64,000 bases of DNA. Origin: an uncultured Bacteroidales bacterium. Its GTDB lineage: Bacteria; Bacteroidota; Bacteroidia; Bacteroidales; SZUA-534. Positions 55,962 through 64,000 of the stretch are shown piece after piece. Position 1 is the first letter of the stretch, and the number at the start of each line of letters is the position of its first letter. A program made the translations under genes and the position numbers. The stretch spans positions 62,001 to 126,000 of the forward strand of contig CADASL010000008.1 of assembly GCA_902790595.1 (NCBI GenBank), given 5' to 3'. Below the pieces are notes generated by a model. It saw only the letters and a list, made by a program, of their open reading frames with translations. It was not told the DNA's origin and made no database searches.

Positions 55962-57065
55962 CTAACTATTCTCCGCCTTCTTCGCGGCTCTGCGCTCGCG
56001 CCATTGCCGCCATTTGGCAGAAAAAAGCTCGCCCACGCCGTAGTTCTTTTCAAGCTCGAAGCGGTAGGCCACAGTGGCCCGCAACATACCGTTCATATTG
56101 TTGATGCTCACGCCGTCGTTGCCCATTGGCGATTCAATGGCCAGAATGTTTCCGCCAAGGTTGGCAAACCAGTGTTTGCTGTTGAATCCCACACTCAAAT
56201 CGCCCTGAAAATAGAGATTCAGCGCATTGTGGGTGCGGTCGGGCGCGTCGTCGAGTTGCAGAAAGCACTTGTTGTAGGCCAGGCCCATCTGCATATCCAG
56301 ATTGAAATAAATCCCCGCAGGGGTGACAAACGTCCGCGCGTAGCCGCCGCCAGCGCCAATGAGCGTGTTGCTCACGTATTTGATTTGCTCGCGATAGTTG
56401 TAAACCGAGTCGTTCACATTCCGCGGCACAAGCGACGAATCGCCGCTCACCATATTCACGTTGAAAAGAATCCCAGCAATGGCCGAGCCCGCCGTTTTGC
56501 GTTGCAGTTCGCCGTGCGATGTCAGCGCTTTACGCGAATATTGCGTGTAGTTGAAATAGTAGTCGGCCGAAACGCGCAGCGATGCGGTGCTGATGTCGGG
56601 GCGGTCGAAGCGGGTGCCCGCGGGCCAGTCTTGCAGAATGCTTTCGGCGTTCGACAGATAGTAGCCTTCGTAGAAATTGGCGCCCAGCTTCAGCGTCACG
56701 GCGGGCAGCAGCACCTGAGTCGAGAGAACGGTTTTGCGGCCCGTGCGGTGGCGGTCGAGCAGGCCCGTGCTGACACCAAGGCTGAGCGACAGCCACTTAT
56801 AGGCGAATCCAGCGCTCACCGATGCCGACGAGTCTGAGCAGTTGTATTGCAGCGATGACAGGTTTTTCAAGTCGTCGATGCTGAAGGCCGAGTTTTTTTG
56901 GAACACCGATGCGTTGACACTGAACATCCGGCTCAAATCCTGAATGTAGGAGGTATCGCGCTCGGCGGCGAAGACACTGATGTAAGTTTCTTTCAGCCAC
57001 TGCGCTTCAACCCGGCCGAAGGCGGCTGTCAGCAGAAAGAGCAATATTGCAAGGCGAGCGCGCAT
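55962..57065 (-). CDS. DUF4421 family predicted outer-membrane protein
   Basis: From ATG 57065 the product has 367 residues, a signal peptide (GRVEAQ) and an alternating beta-strand pattern that fits a DUF4421 barrel; the family is restricted to Bacteroidota. No enzymatic motif is seen. The start lies 5 bases after the tsaB stop, so the two are cotranscribed. The long upstream reading frame to 57254 is antisense noise from tsaB. The function of the family is unknown. Confidence 0.8.
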   Translation of the reverse strand: MRARLAILLFLLTAAFGRVEAQWLKETYISVFAAERDTSYIQDLSRMFSVNASVFQKNSAFSIDDLKNLSSLQYNCSDSSASVSAGFAYKWLSLSLGVSTGLLDRHRTGRKTVLSTQVLLPAVTLKLGANFYEGYYLSNAESILQDWPAGTRFDRPDISTASLRVSADYYFNYTQYSRKALTSHGELQRKTAGSAIAGILFNVNMVSGDSSLVPRNVNDSVYNYREQIKYVSNTLIGAGGGYARTFVTPAGIYFNLDMQMGLAYNKCFLQLDDAPDRTHNALNLYFQGDLSVGFNSKHWFANLGGNILAIESPMGNDGVSINNMNGMLRATVAYRFELEKNYGVGELFSAKWRQWRERRAAKKAENS

Positions 57066-57070
57066 CGGGG

Positions 57071-57760
57071 TTAGAGAACCTTGTGTTTGGCCACGGTAGC
57101 CACAAAATCCTTCAGATAGAACGGGTCGAAGTAGGCCACATCCTTGAAATCGGCGGCGGCAAAGGCTTCCTCGGCAAGCGGAACCATATTGGCCGCGAGC
57201 GGGCAGATGCCATCGATAAATCGTGCGTTGGCCGATGTAATAATATTTTGGCACTTGCCGGCACCATCGCCGTAGAATGCTATTGTGTTGGTTTTCAGCT
57301 CGTCGGCGAAACTGTTTTCGTCAACCACCAAAGCCCGAGTGTTGCCAATCTGCTCTAAATCAGCATTGTAAATGGCCGTGTAAACTTCCATTCGGCGGGC
57401 GTCAATCATTGAGCAGAAAAGGTTGGGGCGCGGTGTGGCGTTTTTCTCGGCCATAATGGCCATCGCCTTCAGCGTGTCCACAGCAATCAGCTTTGCGCCA
57501 GTGGCGTAGCAGATGCCTTTGGCGGTTGAAACGCCGATGCGCAGACCAGTGTACGAGCCAGGTCCCTGACTCACGGCCACAGCGTCGAGCGCGGTGGCTT
57601 CAATGCCTGTCTCGGCCAGAATCTGTTCAACAAAAACAGTGAGCAGCGTTGCGTGCGATTTGCCTTCGTAGCTCACGCGCTCAGCCAGCAGTCGGCCGTC
57701 GCGGGCCAGCGCCGCCGAGCACACCGACGTCGATGTCTCCAATGATAGAATGAGTGCCAT
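57071..57760 (-). CDS. tsaB: tRNA threonylcarbamoyladenosine biosynthesis protein TsaB
   Basis: The 229-residue product has the ASKHA-fold TsaB pattern: ILSLETSTSVCSAALARDG, GKSHATLLTVFVEQIL, AVSQGPGSYTGLRIGVSTAKGICYA and a central IDARRMEVYTAIY. TsaB with TsaD and TsaE transfers the threonylcarbamoyl group to A37 of ANN-decoding tRNAs. It lacks the metal-binding His pair of TsaD, as expected. It lies upstream of and in line with the DUF4421 gene. Confidence 0.94.
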   Translation of the reverse strand: MALILSLETSTSVCSAALARDGRLLAERVSYEGKSHATLLTVFVEQILAETGIEATALDAVAVSQGPGSYTGLRIGVSTAKGICYATGAKLIAVDTLKAMAIMAEKNATPRPNLFCSMIDARRMEVYTAIYNADLEQIGNTRALVVDENSFADELKTNTIAFYGDGAGKCQNIITSANARFIDGICPLAANMVPLAEEAFAAADFKDVAYFDPFYLKDFVATVAKHKVL

Positions 57761-57799
57761 AACCCAAAATTTGCCGCGAAGATAGTTTTTATTTAGGAG

Positions 57800-58115
57800 T
57801 TTGGATTTAAATGTTTAGAGGTAAGTGTTGAGGGGGTGAGTGTTGAGTGTTGAGTGTTGAGAGGTGAGTGTTGAGAGGTGAGTGTTGAGAGGTGAGTGTT
57901 GAGGGGTGAGTGTTGAATGTTGAGGGGTGAGTGTTGAGAGTTGAGAGGTGAGTGTTAAGAATTAGGATTTAATGGGTAAGGTTGATACTAAACAATCGAA
58001 GTTTCTAAACTCAGAACTCTAAACCAGAACTTTAAACTCTAAACTTTAAACTCTAAACTCTAAACTTTAAACTCTAAACTCTAAACTTTAAACTCTAAAC
58101 TTTAAACTCTAAACA
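57800..58115. repeat. Heptad tandem repeat tract, two polarities
   Basis: From 57830 to 57960 the words are G/T/A (GTGTTGA, GAGGTGA, GGGGTGA). From 57995 to 58115 they are A/C/T (TAAACTC, TAAACTT). The 455-base gap 57761-58215 contains no gene apart from this tract and a short 5' region of the RemB-like gene. Confidence 0.75.
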
Positions 58116-58215
58116 GCGAAGCGCCTCAACTCTTACCATTTTCACGTCACCGGCAGGCACGTTCACCAAAAACTTGCGGCGGGTTAGGCATTTTCAATTA
58201 AATTCGGCTCGTTTT

Positions 58216-59844
58216 ATGGCAGATATGATGCAACGGATAATTTTTTCGGTTTTGATTGCGATGTGCTCGATTCCGGTTTTCGGTCAGGAGTCGCACTCGC
58301 TCTATATGGACCACGAGTTCAACCATTTCGACCGCTACGTCTATCAGAAGCAGAACCGTTTTCACACTTCCGTGAAACCATACCAGACGCGGCAGGTGAA
58401 CACCACCGTCAATGCCGACTCTATTTACCGAATCGATGTGAGCCGCAAACTGCCCGATATCTTGCTGAACCGCAGCTGGATAACCTACAAACAGAGCGAT
58501 TTTGAGTTCACCATCGACCCGCTTATGCATTTTGAGCTTGGCCGCGATTCCGACTACGACAAAATGAGCTGGGTGAACACGCGCGGCTTTGTGCTGAACG
58601 CGCGGCTGGGCAAATATGTGTTCGTTACCAGCGATTTCTACGAGAATCAGGCCAAATTCTACGACTACCGCCGCGATGTGGTGAGCAACGTTAAAACCAT
58701 TCCCGGACAGGGCGCATACAAAAGTTTCAAAGGCGACGGCTACGATTACGCTTGGGCCGACGCCACCATCAGCTTCCAGCCCGACGAGCATTTCGACATC
58801 ACTTTCGGTCACGGCAAGAACTTCATCGGCGACGGCTACCGCTCGATGCTGCTGAGCGACGTGTCGGCCAACTATCCGTTTCTGCGCATCACCACCGATT
58901 TTTGGAACATCAAATATGTGAACCTTTGGGCTCAGTTCCAGGATTTTACAAAGCATTACGACTACGGCCATCCGCACGACAAAAAGTGGGGCTCGTTCAA
59001 CTATCTCGACTGGTCGGTGACGCCGTGGCTCAATATCGGGTTGTTTGAGGCGGTTATTTGGGCTGCCGCCGACAGCATCGGTCATCGCGGATTCGACATC
59101 AACTATGCCAATCCGGTGATTTTCACGCGGCCTGTTGAGTTCTCGGTCGGCTCGTCGGACAATGCGCTGATGGGCCTCACGGGCAAGCTCACGCTTTGGA
59201 ACAACCACGTGCTTTACGGTCAGTTCATCATCGATGAGTTCAAACTTGAGAACGTCAAAGCTGGCATCAAGCATCAGTTCAACAAGTCGGACTCAACAAT
59301 CAAGTGGGGCTGGTGGGCCAACAAATGGGCCTTGCAGATGGGCTACAAAACATTCGATTTGTTCGGCCTTCAACATCTTGACATTCAGGCCGAAATGAAT
59401 GTTGCACGGCCGTTTATGTACTCGCACGTCACCCATATTCAGAACTACGGACACTACAAGCAGCCGCTCGCTCATCCGCTTGGCTGCAATTTCCGCGAGT
59501 TTGTGCTTATCGGGCGCTACAACTACAAGCGGCTCTTTGTTGAGGCCAAATACATTCACGCTATGCACGGCCGCGATGTGGGCGGACAGAATATGGGCAA
59601 CAACATTTATGCTGACTATACGAGCCACGCACAGGAATATTACAACGAGATAGGGCAGGGGCAGAAGGTTATCTTGCAGAATACCAGCGCAAAAGCGTCT
59701 TTTCTTATCAATCCGCGCACCAATATGAATGTTTATGTCGGCTTCACCCGCCGCTCAGAAGATGTTGAGGGTACAAAAACTGCTAAAAACCTGATAACAT
59801 TCGGTTTGCGCACGTCATTGCAGAATATTTACTACGATTTTTAG
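58216..59844 (+). CDS. RemB-like (gliding-related) outer-membrane protein
   Basis: The 542-residue protein has a signal peptide (CSIPVFGQ) and a barrel-like pattern. It includes the GHGKNFIGDGYRSMLLSDVSANYPFLRITTDFWNIKYVNL block, which I associate with the RemB/capsule-assembly (Wzi-like) group of Bacteroidota. In Flavobacterium RemB takes part in surface adhesion and gliding. ATG 58216 was chosen; two further ATGs follow (58225, 58228). The C-terminal half repeats Trp/Tyr-rich strands such as WGWWANKWALQMGYKTFDL. Its 3' end converges on the radical SAM gene through a heptad hairpin. Confidence 0.78.
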   Translation: MADMMQRIIFSVLIAMCSIPVFGQESHSLYMDHEFNHFDRYVYQKQNRFHTSVKPYQTRQVNTTVNADSIYRIDVSRKLPDILLNRSWITYKQSDFEFTIDPLMHFELGRDSDYDKMSWVNTRGFVLNARLGKYVFVTSDFYENQAKFYDYRRDVVSNVKTIPGQGAYKSFKGDGYDYAWADATISFQPDEHFDITFGHGKNFIGDGYRSMLLSDVSANYPFLRITTDFWNIKYVNLWAQFQDFTKHYDYGHPHDKKWGSFNYLDWSVTPWLNIGLFEAVIWAAADSIGHRGFDINYANPVIFTRPVEFSVGSSDNALMGLTGKLTLWNNHVLYGQFIIDEFKLENVKAGIKHQFNKSDSTIKWGWWANKWALQMGYKTFDLFGLQHLDIQAEMNVARPFMYSHVTHIQNYGHYKQPLAHPLGCNFREFVLIGRYNYKRLFVEAKYIHAMHGRDVGGQNMGNNIYADYTSHAQEYYNEIGQGQKVILQNTSAKASFLINPRTNMNVYVGFTRRSEDVEGTKTAKNLITFGLRTSLQNIYYDF

Positions 59845-59864
59845 GTGTTAGTGAGTAAAGAGTA

Positions 59865-59955
59865 ATGTATAATGAGTAAAGAGTAAAGCTCTGCAACTCA
59901 ATATCATATCTCTAACCATTAAAACCTCTAAACTTTACTCTTTACACTTTCAACT
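59865..59955. repeat. Inverted heptads between convergent genes
   Basis: GAGTAAA-type words (59865-59897) are followed by their complements TTTACTC, TTTACAC and similar (59925-59955), so the DNA or RNA could fold as a long, AT-rich hairpin. It lies exactly between two convergent genes. Confidence 0.6.
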
Positions 59956-60906
59956 TTACTCTCTAAACAGCTTTCCCTGACAAGTGTCGCGTTGTTCCAA
60001 TTCCTTGTCAATCAGCGCCACAACTTCAAAATTCTTCATTCGGTTCCAGCGGGGGGCAATCACTTTTTCGGCGGGCGAAACGCTCACAAAGCGCTCAACC
60101 ACAATGTCGGGCGACAGGTGCTCAAGAAAAGTCACCACAGTGGCAATGTAATCGTTGAGCGAGAAAGGGCTGACAAAATCGGGATTCTTTTGGCAGATGG
60201 CGGCCAGTGGCGTACCTTCAATTATCTGTAACTGATGCAGTTTCAGCGTTTTCAGTGGCAAGGCCGATACTCGCCGGGCGTGTTCAAGAAAATCGGCTTC
60301 TGTTTCGCCCGGAAGCCCCAGAATCAAGTGGCCGCCGGTTTCGAGCCCGTATTGAGCGCAAAGCCGCGCCGCTTTTTCTGTATCTTCAAAAGTGTGGTGG
60401 CGGTTGATTCGCTCAAGTGTCTGGTTGTTAGTGCTTTCAATGCCCAACTCAATGCTCACCGGCACAATTTGGTTGATGCGTGCCAGCATATCGAGCAGTT
60501 CGCTGTTGATGCAGTCGGGGCGGGTGCCGATGATAAGCCCCACAATGCCGTTGCCCACGGCTTCGCGGTAGAGCGGCTCAAGTGTTTCCACGGGCGCATA
60601 TGTGTTTGTATAGCTTTGGAAATAAGCAATATACCGCATATCGGGATATTTGCGCGAGAAAAACTCTCGGCCTTTGCGCAGTTGCTCGGCAATGCTGTCA
60701 GCGGCGTTGCAGTAGGCTGGCGTGAACGCGGTGTTGTCGCAATAGATGCAGCCGCCTGTGCCTTTGGTGCCGTCGCGGTTTGGGCACGTAAGCCCCACAT
60801 TGACAGATATTTTCTGCACGCGCCCGCCAAACTTGTTCTTTATGAACGACGAATAGTCGTTGAACCGGCGGCTTGTGCCCCAAGCAAATATTTGCTGGTC
60901 AGACAT
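59956..60906 (-). CDS. Radical SAM protein of the TIGR01212/YhcC family
   Basis: The 316-residue protein has the family-specific cluster motif CPNRDGTKGTGGCIYC with Cys41, Cys53 and Cys56, SAM-binding GCIYCDNTAF and YIAYFQSYTNTYAP, and GGHLILGLPGE. The family is widespread and its substrate is not established. It starts directly after the stop of the tonB-like gene, so it is the last gene of the exbB-exbD-tonB operon. No obvious functional link is known. Confidence 0.9.
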   Translation of the reverse strand: MSDQQIFAWGTSRRFNDYSSFIKNKFGGRVQKISVNVGLTCPNRDGTKGTGGCIYCDNTAFTPAYCNAADSIAEQLRKGREFFSRKYPDMRYIAYFQSYTNTYAPVETLEPLYREAVGNGIVGLIIGTRPDCINSELLDMLARINQIVPVSIELGIESTNNQTLERINRHHTFEDTEKAARLCAQYGLETGGHLILGLPGETEADFLEHARRVSALPLKTLKLHQLQIIEGTPLAAICQKNPDFVSPFSLNDYIATVVTFLEHLSPDIVVERFVSVSPAEKVIAPRWNRMKNFEVVALIDKELEQRDTCQGKLFRE

Positions 60907-61821
60907 TTACTGCTGAATGAATGTGTAGGTGATGGTGCCAACCTGCACTTCGGCGGCTTTGGGGTCGGAATTGAATTTTGCCTTGAGAGCGGCAGCTTTT
61001 GCGGCTTCGCGCAAGATGGGGTCGTTGGTTGTAGTTCCGGCCTTGCCTGGCGATGCGCTGATGACGTTGCCGCTGCGGTCAACACGGATTTCAACCACCA
61101 CTTTGCCTTCCGACTTGCTTTTGTACTCCGGTTTCGGCGGTTCCGAACCGAACGAACGGCCTGCCAAGTTGAAGTTGATGCCGTTGCCGCCACCGTTTCC
61201 CACGCGGTTAGTCGAGTTTATATCGCCGTTGAGCGAGCCTTGGTTGCCGGGTTGTCCGGTAGTGCCTTCGCCAGTGTTGCCGCCGTTCGGGTTGCGGCCG
61301 GCAAAGGCGTTTTTAGCTTTGTTTTGGGCGGCTTGCATCTGTTGCTGTTGGCGCTGAAGTTCCTCCTGGCGTTTGCGTTCCTCCTCTTGACGGCGTTGTT
61401 CTTCGGCAAGGCGCTGGCGCTCAAGTTCTTGCTGGCGTTCCAACTCTTGCTGCCGCTCACGTTCCTGCTGGCGTTTCAGCTCATCTTCCTCGCGTTTTTT
61501 CTTCTTTTTCTGCTCAATCACAGCCGACTCTTCAAAGTCTTGATTCACAACCTCTTCCTCGCCCGATTGTTGAGGCTCGGGTGTTGCTTCCGATGGTGCC
61601 GGTTCCGACGGAGTGGGGGGCGCGGGAACTGCTTCGGCAACGGCGGGGCGCGGTTCAACCTGTCCCATACCTTGCTCGGTGTCGCCAAAATTGACAAGCA
61701 CGCCTTCCTCTTCTTCTGTCGGGTCGTTGATGAATCTGACCATCAGCAACATCAGAAGAAAAAGGACGCAGAAAATAACTGTTCCTATAGTGGCAATCCG
61801 TTGTTCTTTGGTGCTAATCAT
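60907..61821 (-). CDS. TonB-like energy transducer with TolA-like coiled coil
   Basis: The 304-residue protein has an N-terminal membrane helix (about 9-30), an acidic Pro-rich region (about 35-95), a long charged Arg/Gln/Glu coiled coil (about 105-170, KKKKKREEDELKRQQERERQ), a Gly/Asn-rich spacer and a C-terminal TonB-like domain (VVVEIRVDRSGNVISASPG to the end). The coiled coil resembles TolA more than typical TonB. It overlaps exbD by 4 bases (ATGA). With ExbB/ExbD it should transmit the proton-motive force to outer-membrane receptors. No TolB or Pal gene is adjacent. Confidence 0.88.
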   Translation of the reverse strand: MISTKEQRIATIGTVIFCVLFLLMLLMVRFINDPTEEEEGVLVNFGDTEQGMGQVEPRPAVAEAVPAPPTPSEPAPSEATPEPQQSGEEEVVNQDFEESAVIEQKKKKKREEDELKRQQERERQQELERQQELERQRLAEEQRRQEEERKRQEELQRQQQQMQAAQNKAKNAFAGRNPNGGNTGEGTTGQPGNQGSLNGDINSTNRVGNGGGNGINFNLAGRSFGSEPPKPEYKSKSEGKVVVEIRVDRSGNVISASPGKAGTTTNDPILREAAKAAALKAKFNSDPKAAEVQVGTITYTFIQQ

Positions 61822-62228
61822 TTCTTTGGACGTGTGGCCAGAATGAGTTTGTATTTGTGGTCTTTGGCAATGTTCATCACCTTCACAACGTGCTCAATGG
61901 CAACGGTTTGGTCGGCGTGAAGCGAGATGGTGGGCGGCTCGGGATAGTTCTCGGCGGGGCCCACGCGGTTCACCAGCGACTGCTCAAGTTGGTCGAAGCT
62001 GACATATTGGCCTTCAATGGCGTATCGCAGGTCTTTGGTTATCGACACGGTGGTGATTGGCTTTGTGGCCATTGTCTGGTTGTTGCTTTGCGGCAACAGC
62101 AGTTTCAAGGCGTTGGGCGCAATCAGCGTCGATGTCATCATAAAGAAAATCAGCAGCAGAAACACAAGGTCGCTCATCGACGATGACGAGAACTCGCCGC
62201 TGACTCTTGAGTGTCGTTTGAGTGCCAT
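61818..62228 (-). CDS. exbD: Biopolymer transport protein ExbD/TolR
   Basis: The 136-residue protein has one membrane helix (about 15-37) with the essential Asp near residue 19 in SMSDLVFLLLIFFMM. A periplasmic domain ends in HVVKVMNIAKDHKYKLILATRPKK. The Asp is the proton-binding residue of the ExbB/ExbD motor. It lies 6 bases after exbB and overlaps the tonB-like gene by 4 bases. The gene is intact. Confidence 0.93.
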   Translation of the reverse strand: MALKRHSRVSGEFSSSSMSDLVFLLLIFFMMTSTLIAPNALKLLLPQSNNQTMATKPITTVSITKDLRYAIEGQYVSFDQLEQSLVNRVGPAENYPEPPTISLHADQTVAIEHVVKVMNIAKDHKYKLILATRPKK

Positions 62229-62234
62229 AACTGA

Positions 62235-62933
62235 TTAGCTTACAGGTTCATTCAATAGGTCCATAAATTCGGTTGTGCGGGCTTCCATCTCGTTCACAAC
62301 CTTCTCAACTCGCGTTGCAAGGTAGTTGTGGGCAAAGTAGGCGATAACGCCCACAATCAGGCCGGCCACGGTGGTCACCATTGCCACGTAGATACCGCCT
62401 GCCAGCATCGAGACATCGATATTGTTGCCTGCCTGCGACATATTGTAGAATGCCTGAATCATACCAACCACGGTGCCCAGGAAGCCAATCATCGGGCCGC
62501 CGCCGGCAGTGGTGGCGAGCAGTGGAATACCTTTCTCAAGCTTGGCCACTTCAATGTTGCCCACGTTCTCAATGGCGGTGTTGATGTCGCCCAGCGGACG
62601 GCCAAGGCGGCTGATTCCCTTCTCAATCATTCGCACAATCGGGTTGTCGATTGACTGGCACAAGGTTGTGGCCGCTTCAATTTTCCCGTCGTGGATGTAG
62701 TCTTTGATGCGGTTCATAAAGTTTTCGTCGAGCTTCGAGGCCTTGTTTATCACCAGCAGGCGCTCAATGAAGATGTAAACCGACAGCACCAGCAGTGCGG
62801 CCAGCGGAATCATTATCACGCCGCCCTTCATTGTGAGGTCGAGCAACGACAAGGTTGCCTCTGGAGCGGCTTCGGCTGCTGCATCGGCTGCGGCGCCGTT
62901 AACCTGAATCTGTAATAGTGTTGAAAGAATCAT
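62235..62933 (-). CDS. exbB: MotA/TolQ/ExbB proton channel
   Basis: The 232-residue protein has three membrane helices (about 32-55, 143-165 and 183-205). Its conserved blocks are NIEVAKLEKGIPLLATTAGGGPMIGFLGTVVGMIQAF and ISRLGRPLGDINTAIENVGNIEVA, which mark the TolQ/ExbB family. An Ala-rich N-terminal stretch after ILQIQVNG may be a signal. It is the first gene of the operon exbB-exbD-tonB-radical SAM. The upstream gap (62934-63261) is mostly TAACTCC heptads; no clear TAnnTTTG was found there. Confidence 0.93.
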   Translation of the reverse strand: MILSTLLQIQVNGAAADAAAEAAPEATLSLLDLTMKGGVIMIPLAALLVLSVYIFIERLLVINKASKLDENFMNRIKDYIHDGKIEAATTLCQSIDNPIVRMIEKGISRLGRPLGDINTAIENVGNIEVAKLEKGIPLLATTAGGGPMIGFLGTVVGMIQAFYNMSQAGNNIDVSMLAGGIYVAMVTTVAGLIVGVIAYFAHNYLATRVEKVVNEMEARTTEFMDLLNEPVS

Positions 62934-63094
62934 TCTTTTAGTGTTTGAAATTGCTTATTTTATTTGCGTGGCGAATATAAGAAAAAACTATTGTGCGGTG
63001 CTTCGATTGTTGATGGTAGTTTATCAACCTTTCAGAGTTAGAAACAATACGGAAACAAGAATCGGAGAATTGGTGAATCGGTGAATCGTACCCT

Positions 63095-63258
63095 AAGTTC
63101 TAAGTTCTAAGTTCTAACTTTTAACTTCTAACTTTTAACTTCTAACTCCTAACTCCTAACTCCTAACTTCTAACTCCTAACTTCTAACTCCTAACTTCTA
63201 ACTTCTAACTCCTAACTTCCAACTCCTAACTTCCAACTCCTAACTTCCAACTCCTAAC
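63095..63258. repeat. TAACTCC/TAACTTC heptad tract
   Basis: About 160 bases consist of TAACTCC, TAACTTC and CTAACTT words in strict 7-base steps, almost free of G on this strand. It fills most of the 328-base gap between exbB and the phosphatase gene and contains no gene. Confidence 0.85.
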
Positions 63259-63261
63259 TAA

Positions 63262-64000
63262 TCAAGGAATCTGAATTCCCATCACAAGAATATCGTCAAC
63301 CTGCTCATACTTGCCTTTCCATTTCTGGAACTGGGTTTCAAGAATTTCCATCTGCTCGTTGTTGCTTTTGTGGCTGCAAGTGAGCAGTACCTCTTTGAAT
63401 TTATACGATTTCATCTTAAAGCCCTCATTGCCGCCGAACTGGTCGTAGTAGCCGTCGGAGAACATATAGAGCTGGTCGCCGTGCTTCAGATTCACCTTCG
63501 ACGATGAGAATGAGCGGTTTTCGTTGTCGTAGAAGCCCACCGGCATACGGTCGGGTTTCAGCTCAATGAGTTTGCCTTCGCGGATTATGTACATCGGGTT
63601 CATCGCGCCGGCGAACTCCATAATGCCCAGGCGCGGGTCAATCGAGATTATCGACATATCCATTCCGTCGCCGGCCAACAGCTCCGATTTTTCCTGGTGC
63701 AGGTGGGTTATCACATTCGCCCTCAGGCGGTTAAGAATAATGGCCGGCTGAACAACGCCTCGCTCGTTCACAATCTTGTTCAGGAACGATATGCCAATCA
63801 GGCTCAGGAACGCGCCCGGAACGCCGTGGCCTGTCGAGTCGGCGCAAGCCACAACCAACCGGCCGTTGCTCTCCGACATCCAGTAGAAGTCGCCGCTCAC
63901 AATGGCGCGTGGTTTGTAGAAACAGAAACTGTCGGGGAATTTTTTTGTGAGCGTCTTGAGCGGAGGCAGCATCGCGTCTTGAATGTGCTTGGCGTAGGTG
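63262..64000 (-). CDS. SpoIIE-type PP2C protein phosphatase (5' part beyond window)
   Basis: The last 246 or so residues are visible. They form a PP2C SpoIIE domain: TYAKHIQDAMLPPLKTL, VSGDFYWMSESNGRLVVACADSTGHGVPGAFLSLIG, DGMDMSIISI, FAGAMNPMYIIREGKL and FSDGYYDQFGG. The Asp residues of SGDFYW, ADSTGHG and SDGYYDQ are the expected metal ligands. The domain dephosphorylates Ser/Thr on partner proteins such as SiaC- or anti-anti-sigma-like factors; the missing N-terminus probably carries a sensor. A SiaB-like kinase at 29437 belongs to the same kind of network. The start lies beyond 64000. Confidence 0.9.
   Translation of the reverse strand, partial: TYAKHIQDAMLPPLKTLTKKFPDSFCFYKPRAIVSGDFYWMSESNGRLVVACADSTGHGVPGAFLSLIGISFLNKIVNERGVVQPAIILNRLRANVITHLHQEKSELLAGDGMDMSIISIDPRLGIMEFAGAMNPMYIIREGKLIELKPDRMPVGFYDNENRSFSSSKVNLKHGDQLYMFSDGYYDQFGGNEGFKMKSYKFKEVLLTCSHKSNNEQMEILETQFQKWKGKYEQVDDILVMGIQIP

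Noticed and set aside
57066..57254. Extended start of the DUF4421 gene
   Set aside because: The extra residues are antisense-like, Arg/Gly/Cys-rich and overlap tsaB; a signal peptide starts at 57065.
60235..61920. Long open frame (561 codons) on the plus strand opposite the radical SAM and tonB-like genes
   Set aside because: It crosses two well-supported genes, and its Leu/Phe-rich part is the complement of the Glu/Gln/Arg coiled coil of TonB.
63095..63258. Possible CRISPR array or iteron origin in the heptad tract
   Set aside because: The unit is only 7 bases, with no spacers and no cas or rep gene nearby.

Overview
The window looks like chromosomal DNA of a member of the Bacteroidota, most likely the order Bacteroidales. 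The evidence is a type IX secretion set (GldJ, PorP/SprF-like, PorU, PorV), proteins with T9SS C-terminal sorting domains, DUF1573, DUF4421 and DUF1343 proteins, a secreted C1 peptidase, SiaB-type kinase and SpoIIE phosphatase signalling, and many upstream elements of the Bacteroidota -7 type (TAnnTTTG). Shine-Dalgarno sequences are mostly absent. No rRNA or tRNA gene and no CRISPR array was recognised.

Layout. 1-503 is the start of a Schlafen/AlbA_2-type gene that runs off the left edge. 798-6708 is a complete nqrABCDEF operon for the sodium-pumping NADH:quinone reductase, with a rubredoxin-like domain fused to NqrC. 6709-8250 holds an AAA ATPase gene bracketed by two near-identical 35-bp repeats. 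8260-10095 is apbE, whose product should attach FMN to NqrB and NqrC, plus a lipoprotein metallo-hydrolase. 10166-18821 is murF, gldJ, a porP-like gene, porU and porV. 18990-24431 holds a DMT transporter, two overlapping glycosyltransferases, an LptF/G permease and a START-like protein. 24548-28249 is a TonB-dependent receptor and a DUF1573 protein.

28466-38070 is a signalling and surface block: a secreted unknown, a SiaB-like kinase, an adenylate cyclase, a membrane TPR-LuxR regulator, a tiny LuxR-type HTH protein, a short T9SS-type protein and a 1293-residue repeat-rich fibre-like protein. 38243-45262 is housekeeping: C1 peptidase, nucleoid-associated protein, thrS-infC-rpmI-rplT (infC with an AUU start) and a flavin reductase. 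45305-47116 is a ClC protein. 47117-50928 is an accessory island: a composite A1S_2505-like/YopX-like protein, a GIY-YIG protein, a zinc-ribbon protein and a RAYT transposase with REP-like palindromes inside its own reading frame. 50929-64000 carries nhaD, namZ, a LolC/E permease, a LysE transporter, DUF4421, tsaB, a RemB-like outer-membrane protein, a radical SAM protein, an exbB-exbD-tonB operon and the 3' part of a SpoIIE phosphatase gene.

How it fits together. Nqr builds a sodium gradient, ApbE matures its flavoproteins and NhaD exchanges sodium for protons. ExbB/ExbD/TonB could energise the TonB receptor, and the Por/Gld proteins export and anchor surface proteins such as the T9SS-type protein. 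Many gaps between genes carry G-poor 7-bp tandem repeats and several families of short palindromes, which is the most unusual non-coding feature of the window.
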